The notes beneath the pieces were generated by a model that saw only the letters and a program-made list of their open reading frames with translations, ran no database searches and was not told the DNA's origin. A stretch of 64,000 nt of DNA from Candidatus Nanosynbacter sp. HMT-352 (GTDB lineage: Bacteria > Patescibacteriota > Saccharimonadia > Saccharimonadales > Saccharimonadaceae): assembly GCF_021222645.1 (NCBI RefSeq), contig NZ_CP089520.1:124001-188000 (forward strand), given 5' to 3'. Shown here piece by piece: positions 41,791-49,478 of the stretch. The position numbers and the translations under genes are program-made. How positions within the stretch are numbered: the stretch's first letter is position 1; every line of letters starts with the position of its first letter.

Positions 41791-41791
41791 A

Positions 41792-43042
41792 ATGGATCAA
41801 GAATTAGCGCTGGCTATTCTACTTAGCGGTCGGTCAGCGTTACTGACCGGTGCGGCTGGAACGGGTAAAACTCACCTGTTGAATAATTTTATTGTGCAGG
41901 CACGAAAACGGGGTAAGAAGGTGTCAGTAACAGCGACAACTGGTCTGGCGGCGACGCATCTTGGGGGCAATACAATTCACAGCTGGAGTGGCATTGGCGT
42001 AAATGATCATTTGCCGAACAATTTTTTTGAACGATTGTCAAAAACGCGGCGTGATGTGATTTCTAAAACTGACGTGTTGATCATTGACGAGATTTCAATG
42101 CTTCACGATTTTCGGCTGGATATGATTGATAAAGTTTTACGAACCGTCAGGGAAAATGATCAGCCGTTTGGTGGCATTCAGTTGGTGATGAGTGGCGACT
42201 TTTTCCAATTGCCGCCAGTGAATCGCCCAAATGAGCAGGGCGGTGGATTTGTGGTTTATTCTGATGCTTGGCAAGAACTTCAGCCGGCGGTTTTATATTT
42301 GGAGCGACAATATCGTCAGAACGATGAGCAGCTTTTGGAGATTCTGACCGCTCTAAGAACTGGCGATGTTAGACGACGTCACGTCGAGGCGTTGCTGGCG
42401 CGTACGGAAATTGAGCCGCCAGATGGTGATATTACAGAACTACACACTATAAACGTTGATGTTGATGATATTAATATTCAAAAATTGGCGGAATTGCCAG
42501 GAGAAGAGCGATCGTATCAGCAAACGACGACGGGCTCGAAAATTTATGTAGAGAATTTGCAAAGGTCGGTCCTGGCTCCAGAAAATCTGGTAATTAAGCT
42601 GGGCGCGTTGGTGATGGCGGTTAAAAATTCGCCACAAAAATTATATGCCAATGGAAGCATCGGTACGGTAGTTGATTTCGAGCCGTTGACGGAATATCCT
42701 GTTGTCGAGTTTCGAGATGGTCGTCGAGTGACGATGGTACCGGATGTTTGGGAATTGCGGGACGGAGAGCGCAAACGAGCAAGTATTTCTCAGGTTCCGC
42801 TGCGTTTGGCGTGGGCTATAACGGTTCACAAAAGTCAGGGAATGACGCTTGATGCGGCTAAGATTGACCTGAGAAAGGCGTTTGTCAAAGGCATGGGTTA
42901 TGTGGCTTTGAGTCGCGTGCGAGATTTGGACAATTTATATCTATACGGAATTAACCGTAGGGCGCTGGAAGTTTCTCCTGACGCGCTAGCGATTGACGAG
43001 GTTTTGAGGCAGGCGAGCAGGGAATCTGCTGAGAGATATTAA
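41792..43042 (+). CDS. PIF1/Dda-like superfamily 1 DNA helicase
   Basis: A 416-aa helicase. Motif I is GAAGTGKTHLL near residue 20, Ia TATTGLAATHLGG, II VLIIDEISML near 108, III MSGDFFQLPPV near 146, IV-like LERQYRQND, V GSIGTVVDF, VI WAITVHKSQGMTLD and VALSRVRD near 380. It is the compact bacterial PIF1 type (5'-3' SF1B), with no nuclease or extra domain. ATG 41792 lies one base after the DUF4868 stop, so the two are translationally coupled. It ends with a strong terminator at 43074. Confidence 0.9.
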   Translation: MDQELALAILLSGRSALLTGAAGTGKTHLLNNFIVQARKRGKKVSVTATTGLAATHLGGNTIHSWSGIGVNDHLPNNFFERLSKTRRDVISKTDVLIIDEISMLHDFRLDMIDKVLRTVRENDQPFGGIQLVMSGDFFQLPPVNRPNEQGGGFVVYSDAWQELQPAVLYLERQYRQNDEQLLEILTALRTGDVRRRHVEALLARTEIEPPDGDITELHTINVDVDDINIQKLAELPGEERSYQQTTTGSKIYVENLQRSVLAPENLVIKLGALVMAVKNSPQKLYANGSIGTVVDFEPLTEYPVVEFRDGRRVTMVPDVWELRDGERKRASISQVPLRLAWAITVHKSQGMTLDAAKIDLRKAFVKGMGYVALSRVRDLDNLYLYGINRRALEVSPDALAIDEVLRQASRESAERY

Positions 43043-43073
43043 TAGCGTAGGCTTACATCAACTCAACACTAGG

Positions 43074-43103
43074 CTTTTCCACAAAAATGTGGAAAAGTTT
43101 TTA
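43074..43103 (+). terminator. Strong terminator after the helicase gene
   Basis: Perfect 10-bp stem CTTTTCCACA / TGTGGAAAAG, loop AAAA, then TTTTTA. Separates the helicase operon from the dcw cluster. Confidence 0.92.
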
Positions 43104-43140
43104 TTTGACGTAAAAATGGGTAAAAAGTCAAAAAAAGGGC

Positions 43141-43170
43141 TTGCAAGTGGGTAGGTGTGGGTAGTATAGT
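43141..43170 (+). promoter_or_regulatory. dcw promoter with putative MraZ boxes
   Basis: TTGCAA at 43141-43146, 18-base spacer, TATAGT at 43165-43170. The spacer holds two GTGGGTA repeats (43147-43153, 43157-43163) exactly 10 bp apart; a third TGGGTA lies at 43117-43122. MraZ binds TGGG-type direct repeats with ~10-bp period in E. coli. The leader to mraZ is ~85 bases. Confidence 0.7.
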
Positions 43171-43262
43171 GGAGTCAGTGGAACGAAAGTTGATGGAAAA
43201 TCACCAACAAAAACAAACATCCACTGTAAAAAACAACTAATCTACCACGAAGGAAGGACGAC

Positions 43263-43631
43263 GTGCAGACAGATTACTTTGAGCGTAAGTTGGACGACAA
43301 GCGACGCTTGACGATTCCGGCTGAGCTCAGGGCAGAATTTGCATCAGGCGTCGTGCTAACTCGAGGGTTTGGCAAATATCTCCACTTATATCCACAGCAA
43401 ATCTGGGATCGGGAAGTGGAAAGTGCTCTAACGGGAAGTATTTTGGATGAGCGAGTTGCCGACCTGAACGTTAAATTCCGACGAGGTAAAACCGCATCGG
43501 CGCTCGACCAAAAACAAGGACGAGTGACGATTGAGCAGCATTTGCTCGACTACGCTGGAATTGACAGAGAAGTCGTTGCCGTGCGAGCAGGGGAATATTT
43601 TCGGCTAATAGCGGCCGAGAATGCGGAATAG
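43263..43631 (+). CDS. mraZ: Transcriptional regulator MraZ
   Basis: DNA-binding repressor/regulator of the dcw (division and cell wall) cluster. The 122-aa protein has two SpoVT/AbrB-like MraZ repeats: DDKRRLTIPAELRAEF (1st) and QKQGRVTIEQHLLDYAGI (2nd). In many MraZ proteins the motif is DxKGR; here the first reads DDKRR. GTG start with AGGAAGGA upstream. Its promoter contains two box-like repeats, consistent with autoregulation. Confidence 0.9.
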   Translation: MQTDYFERKLDDKRRLTIPAELRAEFASGVVLTRGFGKYLHLYPQQIWDREVESALTGSILDERVADLNVKFRRGKTASALDQKQGRVTIEQHLLDYAGIDREVVAVRAGEYFRLIAAENAE

Positions 43632-43924
43632 TAGATTAGCTAGGCACCTTAACAATTAGAAACCTCTCGAGATCAACTATCTGGGTATTTGAAAATGGCA
43701 TGTGGCAATTTGCTCCACATTAAAAACAGCAACGTACCTTCCTCAAACACCTCCCAAAAAAACTCCACCTCACACATAAGTCTCTTTGGAAAACATGGTT
43801 GTTACTGACAATCAACAAATTTCCACTCTTAAGACAACAAAAACAAACAAAACACAAATACAAAAAAGCCAGAATTAAATATCCAGTTAGGTGATCTCGA
43901 GCATTATTTCTGTATAATGGAATA
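43632..43924 (+). other. 293-base mraZ-rsmH gap with inverted repeats
   Basis: No ORF. It contains a 10-base inverted repeat (CTCGAGATCA 43666-43675; TGATCTCGAG 43892-43901) that would enclose most of the gap, a local hairpin ATGTGG/CCACAT (43700-43720), and a C/A-rich middle with several CCTCC-like stretches (43738-43775) complementary to Shine-Dalgarno sites. It may be a structured 3' UTR or small RNA; it does not resemble RNase P, SRP or tmRNA. Confidence 0.4.
43913..43918 (+). promoter_or_regulatory. -10 of rsmH (leaderless)
   Basis: TATAAT ends 6 bases before ATG 43925. Confidence 0.7.
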
Positions 43925-44845
43925 ATGATGAGTATTAAAGAACATCCACCACAGTCGGAAGAACTCCAGGCGAGCGAACCGATTCATGTTCCCGTACTTT
44001 TGGAGATAACCCTTAGCAAGCTACAGCCAGTCGAAGGCGAGTCGTATCTCGACTTGACAGCTGGCTATGGCGGTCATGCCAGGGCATTCTTAAATAGGAC
44101 GGATAATTACTTGAGCTCAGTGTTAGTCGATCGTGATGAAAACGCGATTAAGACATTGGGCGATTTGGCTGAAAAAGGCGTAACTTTAATTCACAAAGAT
44201 TTTGTGAGCGCAGCGCAGGATTTAGTCAAGCAGGGACGTAAATTTGACGTGATTTTGGCTGATTTGGGGGTGTCGTCACCACAGCTTGACAGAGCAGAGA
44301 GAGGTTTTTCGTTTCGATTTGATGGTCCGTTAGATATGCGGATGGATAATCGGACGGAAATCACAGCGGCAGATATTGTCAATTCGTATTCGGTTGATGA
44401 TTTGACGCAGCTGACTATTCGTTACGGCGAGGAAAATCCCGGACGAGCAAGGCGAATTGCGCAGGCAATTGTAAAAGCTCGACCAATTCAGGGAACGACT
44501 GAGCTGGCTGATCTGATTAAGCAAACTGTTGGTCGTGGTAGCATGAAGCATCATCCCGCGACTCGTACCTTTCAGGCGCTACGTATTGAAGTCAATCGAG
44601 AACTTAAGCTGATTGAAGAACTATTGCCACTTTTGCCATGCTTACTTAATAAGGGCGGGCGAGTAGGAATAATTAGTTTTCATAGCTTGGAAGATAGGTT
44701 GATTAAGCGTTACTTTTCTGAGCAAGCGATGGCTGGATATGAGGCCGAGCTAATTGTCCCAGAGAAAAAACCAGTGTCTGGAACTGAAGATGTTCACAAT
44801 CCGCGTAGTCGAAGTGCAAAATTTCGATACGCCGTGAAAAAATAA
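43925..44845 (+). CDS. rsmH: 16S rRNA (cytosine-1402-N4)-methyltransferase RsmH/MraW
   Basis: Methylates C1402 in the ribosomal P site. The 306-aa protein has the family's HVPVLLEITL opening, the SAM motif YLDLTAGYGGHARAFL, VDRDENAI, LADLGVSSPQLD, RGFSFRFDGPLDMRMD, the inserted helical domain and the late GGRVGIISFHSLEDRLIK. Second gene of dcw but from a leaderless promoter of its own. ATG 43925 and the next ATG 43928 are both possible starts. Confidence 0.94.
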   Translation: MMSIKEHPPQSEELQASEPIHVPVLLEITLSKLQPVEGESYLDLTAGYGGHARAFLNRTDNYLSSVLVDRDENAIKTLGDLAEKGVTLIHKDFVSAAQDLVKQGRKFDVILADLGVSSPQLDRAERGFSFRFDGPLDMRMDNRTEITAADIVNSYSVDDLTQLTIRYGEENPGRARRIAQAIVKARPIQGTTELADLIKQTVGRGSMKHHPATRTFQALRIEVNRELKLIEELLPLLPCLLNKGGRVGIISFHSLEDRLIKRYFSEQAMAGYEAELIVPEKKPVSGTEDVHNPRSRSAKFRYAVKK

Positions 44846-44867
44846 AACAAAAAGAAGGAGGCACAAT

Positions 44868-44939
44868 ATGCCAATCCACATCAAAGTAGAATTCCAGAAT
44901 ACAGACAAGCCAGAGGCTGTTTCAGTACGCCGCGGCTAA
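44868..44939 (+). CDS. 23-aa peptide in the dcw cluster
   Basis: ATG with an excellent AAGGAGG 6 bases upstream, 22 bases after rsmH. The peptide begins MPIHIKVEFQ and ends AVSVRRG. A +1 shift near the end would extend it by some 20 residues (YAAAKLKRIPEYTLEK...), so a frameshift, mutational or programmed, is possible. The palindrome TATTCCGGAATA (44949-44960) and a terminator-like hairpin follow. It could be a small protein or a leader peptide. Not recognised. Confidence 0.6.
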   Translation: MPIHIKVEFQNTDKPEAVSVRRG

Positions 44940-44970
44940 ACTAAAGCGTATTCCGGAATATACCTTAGAA

Positions 44971-45004
44971 AAACCAGCCTGTCTTTAACAGGCGGGCTGG
45001 TTTG
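44971..45004 (+). terminator. Terminator or attenuator between the small peptide and ftsL-like gene
   Basis: AAACCAGCC (44971-44979) pairs with GGCTGGTTT (44995-45003), with inner TGT/ACA pairs. The following T-tract is short, so partial read-through into ftsL/ftsI is plausible. Confidence 0.65.
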
Positions 45005-45044
45005 TTATGCTAAACACAAATATAAACATAAAAGATAGAGACAA

Positions 45045-45386
45045 ATGACAAACACCACCACATTTACTTCACGACGTTCACACGGTCAATTGCGCCGAAA
45101 TCAGAATTCTACACGTTTTCAGTCTCAGGTCAAACTTGGTCCTGTTGCTCACACAGTGCTAGTTGCATTGATGATTACAGTACTGGGCTTGATTTATCTT
45201 ACTCAAGCAACCAGACTTACGGCTTACGGCTATGAAGCTCAGAGTTTGGATACAAAAATCACCGAACTAAGCGCAAAAAAGTCAGAATTGGAAGTTCAGA
45301 ATGCACGCTTGACGGCGCTAGAGAAGGTGAAGAATAGCAATGTCGCTTCAGCTATGACGACAACTGAAACGCATTACGCTCAATAG
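45045..45386 (+). CDS. FtsL/DivIC-like division protein
   Basis: A 113-aa bitopic protein: basic cytoplasmic N-terminus (about 1-37, SRRSHGQLRRNQNSTRF), one transmembrane helix (about 38-61), then a short coiled coil (about 65-100, SLDTKITELSAKKSELEVQNARL). The shape, size and position between rsmH and ftsI are those of FtsL, which is poorly conserved in sequence. FtsL links FtsQ/DivIB to FtsI/FtsW at the septum. Assigned on topology and context. Confidence 0.75.
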   Translation: MTNTTTFTSRRSHGQLRRNQNSTRFQSQVKLGPVAHTVLVALMITVLGLIYLTQATRLTAYGYEAQSLDTKITELSAKKSELEVQNARLTALEKVKNSNVASAMTTTETHYAQ

Positions 45387-45389
45387 TGA

Positions 45390-45395
45390 TATAAT
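45390..45395 (+). promoter_or_regulatory. Extended -10 of ftsI
   Basis: TGA-TATAAT ends 12 bases before ATG 45408, giving a leader of about 5 bases at most. Confidence 0.6.
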
Positions 45396-45407
45396 AAAAT
45401 AAGCAAT

Positions 45408-47153
45408 ATGCAGCGGCTTATTCGTTCAAGAACTGGTTGGTTAGCCATCGCTTTACTAGTAGTGATGGCGGCTTTTGTGTTGCGATTATTCCAATTGCAG
45501 ATTTTGCAATATGGCAAATATACGGAATTAGCGCGGGCAAGTCAGCAGCGCCAATTCGTCATTCCTGCAGAGCGCGGGAAAATTTACATGATGGACGGAA
45601 AAACGCCAGTTCCAGTGGTGCTTAATCAGGCGGTTTATACGGTGATTGCGGATCCACAGTCGATTGACGATAAAGAGCGGAGTCAGCTTGTTGATAGTTT
45701 GAGGGAAATTGCTGGCGGCGAAATGACGGAAAATGTATCTGAACGCCTCAATAATAAAAAGTCGCGCTATGAAGTTTTGGCAAAGAATATTACCAGAACT
45801 CAGGCGGAAAAATTGAAAAAGAAGAACTTTGCCGGCGTGCTTTATCAGCAAAGTTCGATCAGAAATTATCCCGAAGGTCAGTTGGGTGCGCACGTGCTTG
45901 GATTTGTGAATGCGGCTGGCGAAGGTCAATATGGCGTCGAAGGCTCCTTGAATAAGCAACTTAAGGGTCGGGACGGGCTATTGCAATCTGTAACTGACGT
46001 TAGAAACATACCTTTGACGGTCGGGAAAAATAATATGCGAATCGAGGCAAAACCTGGTGACAATTTGGCATTGACGGTGGATCGGAATATTCAAAGCCAG
46101 ACTGAATTGGCGCTGAAAAAGGGAATTGAAGCGGCTGGCGCTACTGAGGGAAGTGTGATTGTTATGAATCCGAAAAACGGTCAAGTTCTGGCAATGGCGA
46201 ATTATCCGACTTATAATCCAGCGGATTTTGCCAAGCAGAAAAACGGGTCGGTGTTTGTGGATAGCGCGTCGATGGTGCCGTTTGAGCCGGGATCGATTAT
46301 CAAATCTTTTAGCTTCGCTACGGCAATTGACAAGGGTGTTATCACCCCGTCTAGTACATATAATAATACCGACTGTATTAAAGTCGCTGATCGTACGATG
46401 TGTAATGTCTTGAGAGGTTTGGGTGGCACGATGACGATTCAAGGTGCGTTTAATAATTCGCTCAACGTTGGTACGATTACTGCGATTCGAAAATTAGGAA
46501 ATGGTTCGCAGATTAATTTGCCGGCTCGTCAGACTTTGTATGAATATTATCATGATAAATTTGGCTTTGGCGCCAAAACTGGAATTGAGCTGGGCGAGGC
46601 TTCGGGTTATATTTATCCACCGGATAGTGCTGAAGGAAATGAGGTTCGTTATTCGGCTATGACTTACGGGCAAAGTATGAATTTGACTACGATTCAGGTC
46701 GCAGCTGGATTTTCATCGCTAGTTAACGGCGGTCAATACTATAAGCCGACCATTCTCGTTGGTACAATTGATGAATCTGGCAATTTGAAATCGTCGGAAA
46801 ATAAAGTCATTCGCCAAACCATAAGTGGCGGCACGTCATCGCAGATGCGAACGATGCTAACGACGGCGCGCCGATCTTCATTCCTGTCAAAGAGCGACAA
46901 ATCTGGCTATGAAATTGGTGGAAAAACCGGTACTTCCGAAACGGTGGTCAATGGCGCTTACACACAGAAGGAAACGATTGCTACATATATTGGTTATGGC
47001 GGTGGAAAAAATGGTGCCGAATATGTCATAATGGTACGTGTAGCGGCTCCGGGAAAAGGGATTAACTTACAGGGAAATCTCCATGCTGGGCCAATTTTTA
47101 CGGATATATCCAACTGGATGATTGATTATATGAAAATAGCACCAAAGGAATAA
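45408..47153 (+). CDS. ftsI: Class B penicillin-binding protein, FtsI/PBP2 type
   Basis: Septal peptidoglycan transpeptidase, 581 aa. One N-terminal membrane helix (about 10-30), a pedestal domain (about 55-210) and a transpeptidase domain (about 220-575). Active-site motifs: SxxK in PGSIIKSFSF, SxN in GQSMNLTT and KTG in IGGKTGTSE. No PASTA domains at the end. It works with FtsW (48186) as the septal synthase pair. Confidence 0.93.
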   Translation: MQRLIRSRTGWLAIALLVVMAAFVLRLFQLQILQYGKYTELARASQQRQFVIPAERGKIYMMDGKTPVPVVLNQAVYTVIADPQSIDDKERSQLVDSLREIAGGEMTENVSERLNNKKSRYEVLAKNITRTQAEKLKKKNFAGVLYQQSSIRNYPEGQLGAHVLGFVNAAGEGQYGVEGSLNKQLKGRDGLLQSVTDVRNIPLTVGKNNMRIEAKPGDNLALTVDRNIQSQTELALKKGIEAAGATEGSVIVMNPKNGQVLAMANYPTYNPADFAKQKNGSVFVDSASMVPFEPGSIIKSFSFATAIDKGVITPSSTYNNTDCIKVADRTMCNVLRGLGGTMTIQGAFNNSLNVGTITAIRKLGNGSQINLPARQTLYEYYHDKFGFGAKTGIELGEASGYIYPPDSAEGNEVRYSAMTYGQSMNLTTIQVAAGFSSLVNGGQYYKPTILVGTIDESGNLKSSENKVIRQTISGGTSSQMRTMLTTARRSSFLSKSDKSGYEIGGKTGTSETVVNGAYTQKETIATYIGYGGGKNGAEYVIMVRVAAPGKGINLQGNLHAGPIFTDISNWMIDYMKIAPKE

Positions 47154-47155
47154 AT

Positions 47156-48193
47156 ATGGGAATAGCTTTGCAAACAATGACCAATGAATTGACACACGTA
47201 TTTTTACTGAGCGTCGGCGCGTTTTTACTAGCGATGTTTTTAACGCCAATTTATACGTTTTTCGCTTATCGATATCGCTTCTGGAAACGCCAAAGGTCGG
47301 AAAGCACTGACGGGAAAGAGCTGAAGATTTTCGCCAAATTCCAAGCGGCAAAATTGCGGCGAAATATTCCAACCATGGCAGGGATAATTGGTGTGATTTC
47401 AATCTTTGTGGTGACAATTTTCTTCAATCTAGATCGAGCTCAGACTTGGCTTCCTCTGGCGGCGTTAGTTGGTGGTGGAATTGTTGGGATAATTGACGAT
47501 ATCATCAATCTGCGTGGTCTTGGGGGCGGCGCGGCTGGACTTCGTAGTCCAGTGAAGTTTGCGCTGATTACATTGATTGGCGTAGTTCTTGGTTTGTTTT
47601 TCTTTGCTAAACTGGGCGTGACAAGCTTCCATGTTCCGTTCATGGGGGATGTGAATATTGGGTGGATGATTGTTCCGCTATTTGCGTTTGCAGTGGTGGC
47701 TACCGGTAACGCCGTTAATATCTCTGACGGAATGGATGGTCTGGCTGGCGGATTGCTAAGTGCTAGTTTTGGTGCGTTTGGTGTGATTGCTTTATTGCAG
47801 CAACATGTTCTGTTGGCGGGATTTTGCTTTACGGTTGTCGGAGTACTCTTGAGCTATTTATGGTTCAATATTTATCCAGCCCGATTCTTCATGGGTGACG
47901 TTGGAAGTTTTGCTTATGGCGCCAGCTTAGGTGTTGTAGCAATGCTGACCGATTCTTTGCTTTTGCTTCCTGTGATTGGTCTGCTATTTGTAATTGAGGC
48001 GGGATCAAGCTTGGCTCAAATCGTCAGTAAGAAGCTGTTTAAGAGAAAGATTTTCTTATCTGCGCCGATTCATCATCACTTGGAGGCGATTGGTTGGCCA
48101 GAAACTAAAGTGACGATGCGCTTCTGGGTTATTGGCTGCGTGATGGCGTTTATTGGTGTGATGCTGGCGCTCGCTGGAGGTCATATTGCGTAA
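47156..48193 (+). CDS. mraY: Phospho-N-acetylmuramoyl-pentapeptide transferase
   Basis: Makes lipid I from UDP-MurNAc-pentapeptide and undecaprenyl phosphate at the inner face of the membrane. The 345-aa polytopic protein has the catalytic acidic pairs IIDDIINL and DGMDGLAGG, the GDVGSFAYGASLG loop and the HHHLEAIGW motif. It starts 2 bases after the ftsI stop with AAGGA upstream. Substrate carrier is supplied by uppP recycling (11003). Confidence 0.93.
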   Translation: MGIALQTMTNELTHVFLLSVGAFLLAMFLTPIYTFFAYRYRFWKRQRSESTDGKELKIFAKFQAAKLRRNIPTMAGIIGVISIFVVTIFFNLDRAQTWLPLAALVGGGIVGIIDDIINLRGLGGGAAGLRSPVKFALITLIGVVLGLFFFAKLGVTSFHVPFMGDVNIGWMIVPLFAFAVVATGNAVNISDGMDGLAGGLLSASFGAFGVIALLQQHVLLAGFCFTVVGVLLSYLWFNIYPARFFMGDVGSFAYGASLGVVAMLTDSLLLLPVIGLLFVIEAGSSLAQIVSKKLFKRKIFLSAPIHHHLEAIGWPETKVTMRFWVIGCVMAFIGVMLALAGGHIA

Positions 48194-49478
48194 TTCGGTC
48201 GCCAAAAATCGTCAATCTATCGCTCAGCCGGTTCGAAGCCATCGGCCAATGTACCAGATTGTGCTTTATATGGGGCTTTTGTTGCTACTTGGGCTGATTG
48301 TTATGTATGCGCTGGGGCCACAACGTGCCAACGTGATGAATTATGCTTACGGCACGAATTATAGCGATACGTATTTCTTTGGTAAGCAGCTGACGAGTGT
48401 GCTTATTGCTGTCGTGGCTTTTTCTGCGTTTTATTTTACGCCGTACAAATGGTTTACTGGTGAGAGATCAAAATACATTCTCTACGCTGGATTTGCGCTA
48501 TGTATTTTACTATTTCTCTCAGGTGCAGTACTTCATTTGTCGTTTGCGCAAGAAACCAACGGCGCGTATCGATGGTTTTATCTGGGAGGATTAGGTAGCT
48601 TTCAACCGGCAGAGTTACTTAAATATGGCGTGCTATTGTTTTTGGCGGGATTTTTAGGGCGTCGCTCGCAACAGGGAAAATTGAACGACATCCAAGAAAC
48701 TATCATTCCGCTGGGCATTATTTCCGGATTATCGCTGCTGATGATTGTATTTTTACAAAAAGACTTGGGAACGGGAATTTCGTTGATAGCGATTATCTTA
48801 TCAATGATTTTAGTGGCTGGAATTGATTGGAAGATTTTCAAGAAGATTCTGGCAATTGTTGCGCTTTGTGGTTTGGTGATGATTTTTACGTCGCCACACC
48901 GAATTGAGCGCGTGATGACTTTCGTGCAAGGTGATAGTCATAAAGGGACAAGTAGCCAGGAGAGCAAGAATTATCACATCCAGCAGGCTAGAATTGCGAT
49001 TGGTTCTGGCGGGCTTCTGGGGCTTGGAATTGGAAAAAGCGTTCAGGCGACAGGATACCTCCCGGAGGCGACTAATGACTCTATTTTTGCCGTTATGGGA
49101 GAAACGTTTGGATTTGTTGGACTAATAGCTATATTGGCGCTATTTACGGCGTTGCTATTGTCGATTTTGCACGTAGCCGCGAGACTTCCGAACGTGACGT
49201 TGCGGCTAATTGTGGCGGGAATTTTTGGCTGGATCGCGTCGCATGTAATATTGAATATTGCTGCAATGACAGGGTTGGCGCCGCTTACTGGAATCCCATT
49301 GCCATTATTAAGTTATGGCGGTACAAGTATGTTGTTTATCGCGGCAGCGCTCGGTTTAGTTTTCCAAATTTCCAAATATACGTCACATAAAGCATTAGAG
49401 GAGGGTGAAAGTGGCCAAGATCTTAGCGGTCGGCGGCGGCTCAGGCGGACACGTTACGCCAGTGGTAGCCGTATTTAG
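48186..49478 (+). CDS. ftsW: Septal peptidoglycan polymerase FtsW (SEDS family)
   Basis: A 430-aa SEDS glycosyltransferase with about ten membrane helices. Family residues are seen at GAYRWFYLGGLGSFQPAELLK, QKDLGTG, GGLLGLGIGKS, PEATNDSIFAVMGE, and the late TGIPLPLLSYGGTSM. The start is TTG 48186, overlapping mraY by 8 bases, supported by GGAGG 5 bases upstream; ATG 48249 is an alternative. Its 3' end overlaps murG by 68 bases, unusually far; those codons give a basic, probably cytoplasmic tail. Confidence 0.93.
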   Translation: MRNSVAKNRQSIAQPVRSHRPMYQIVLYMGLLLLLGLIVMYALGPQRANVMNYAYGTNYSDTYFFGKQLTSVLIAVVAFSAFYFTPYKWFTGERSKYILYAGFALCILLFLSGAVLHLSFAQETNGAYRWFYLGGLGSFQPAELLKYGVLLFLAGFLGRRSQQGKLNDIQETIIPLGIISGLSLLMIVFLQKDLGTGISLIAIILSMILVAGIDWKIFKKILAIVALCGLVMIFTSPHRIERVMTFVQGDSHKGTSSQESKNYHIQQARIAIGSGGLLGLGIGKSVQATGYLPEATNDSIFAVMGETFGFVGLIAILALFTALLLSILHVAARLPNVTLRLIVAGIFGWIASHVILNIAAMTGLAPLTGIPLPLLSYGGTSMLFIAAALGLVFQISKYTSHKALEEGESGQDLSGRRRLRRTRYASGSRI

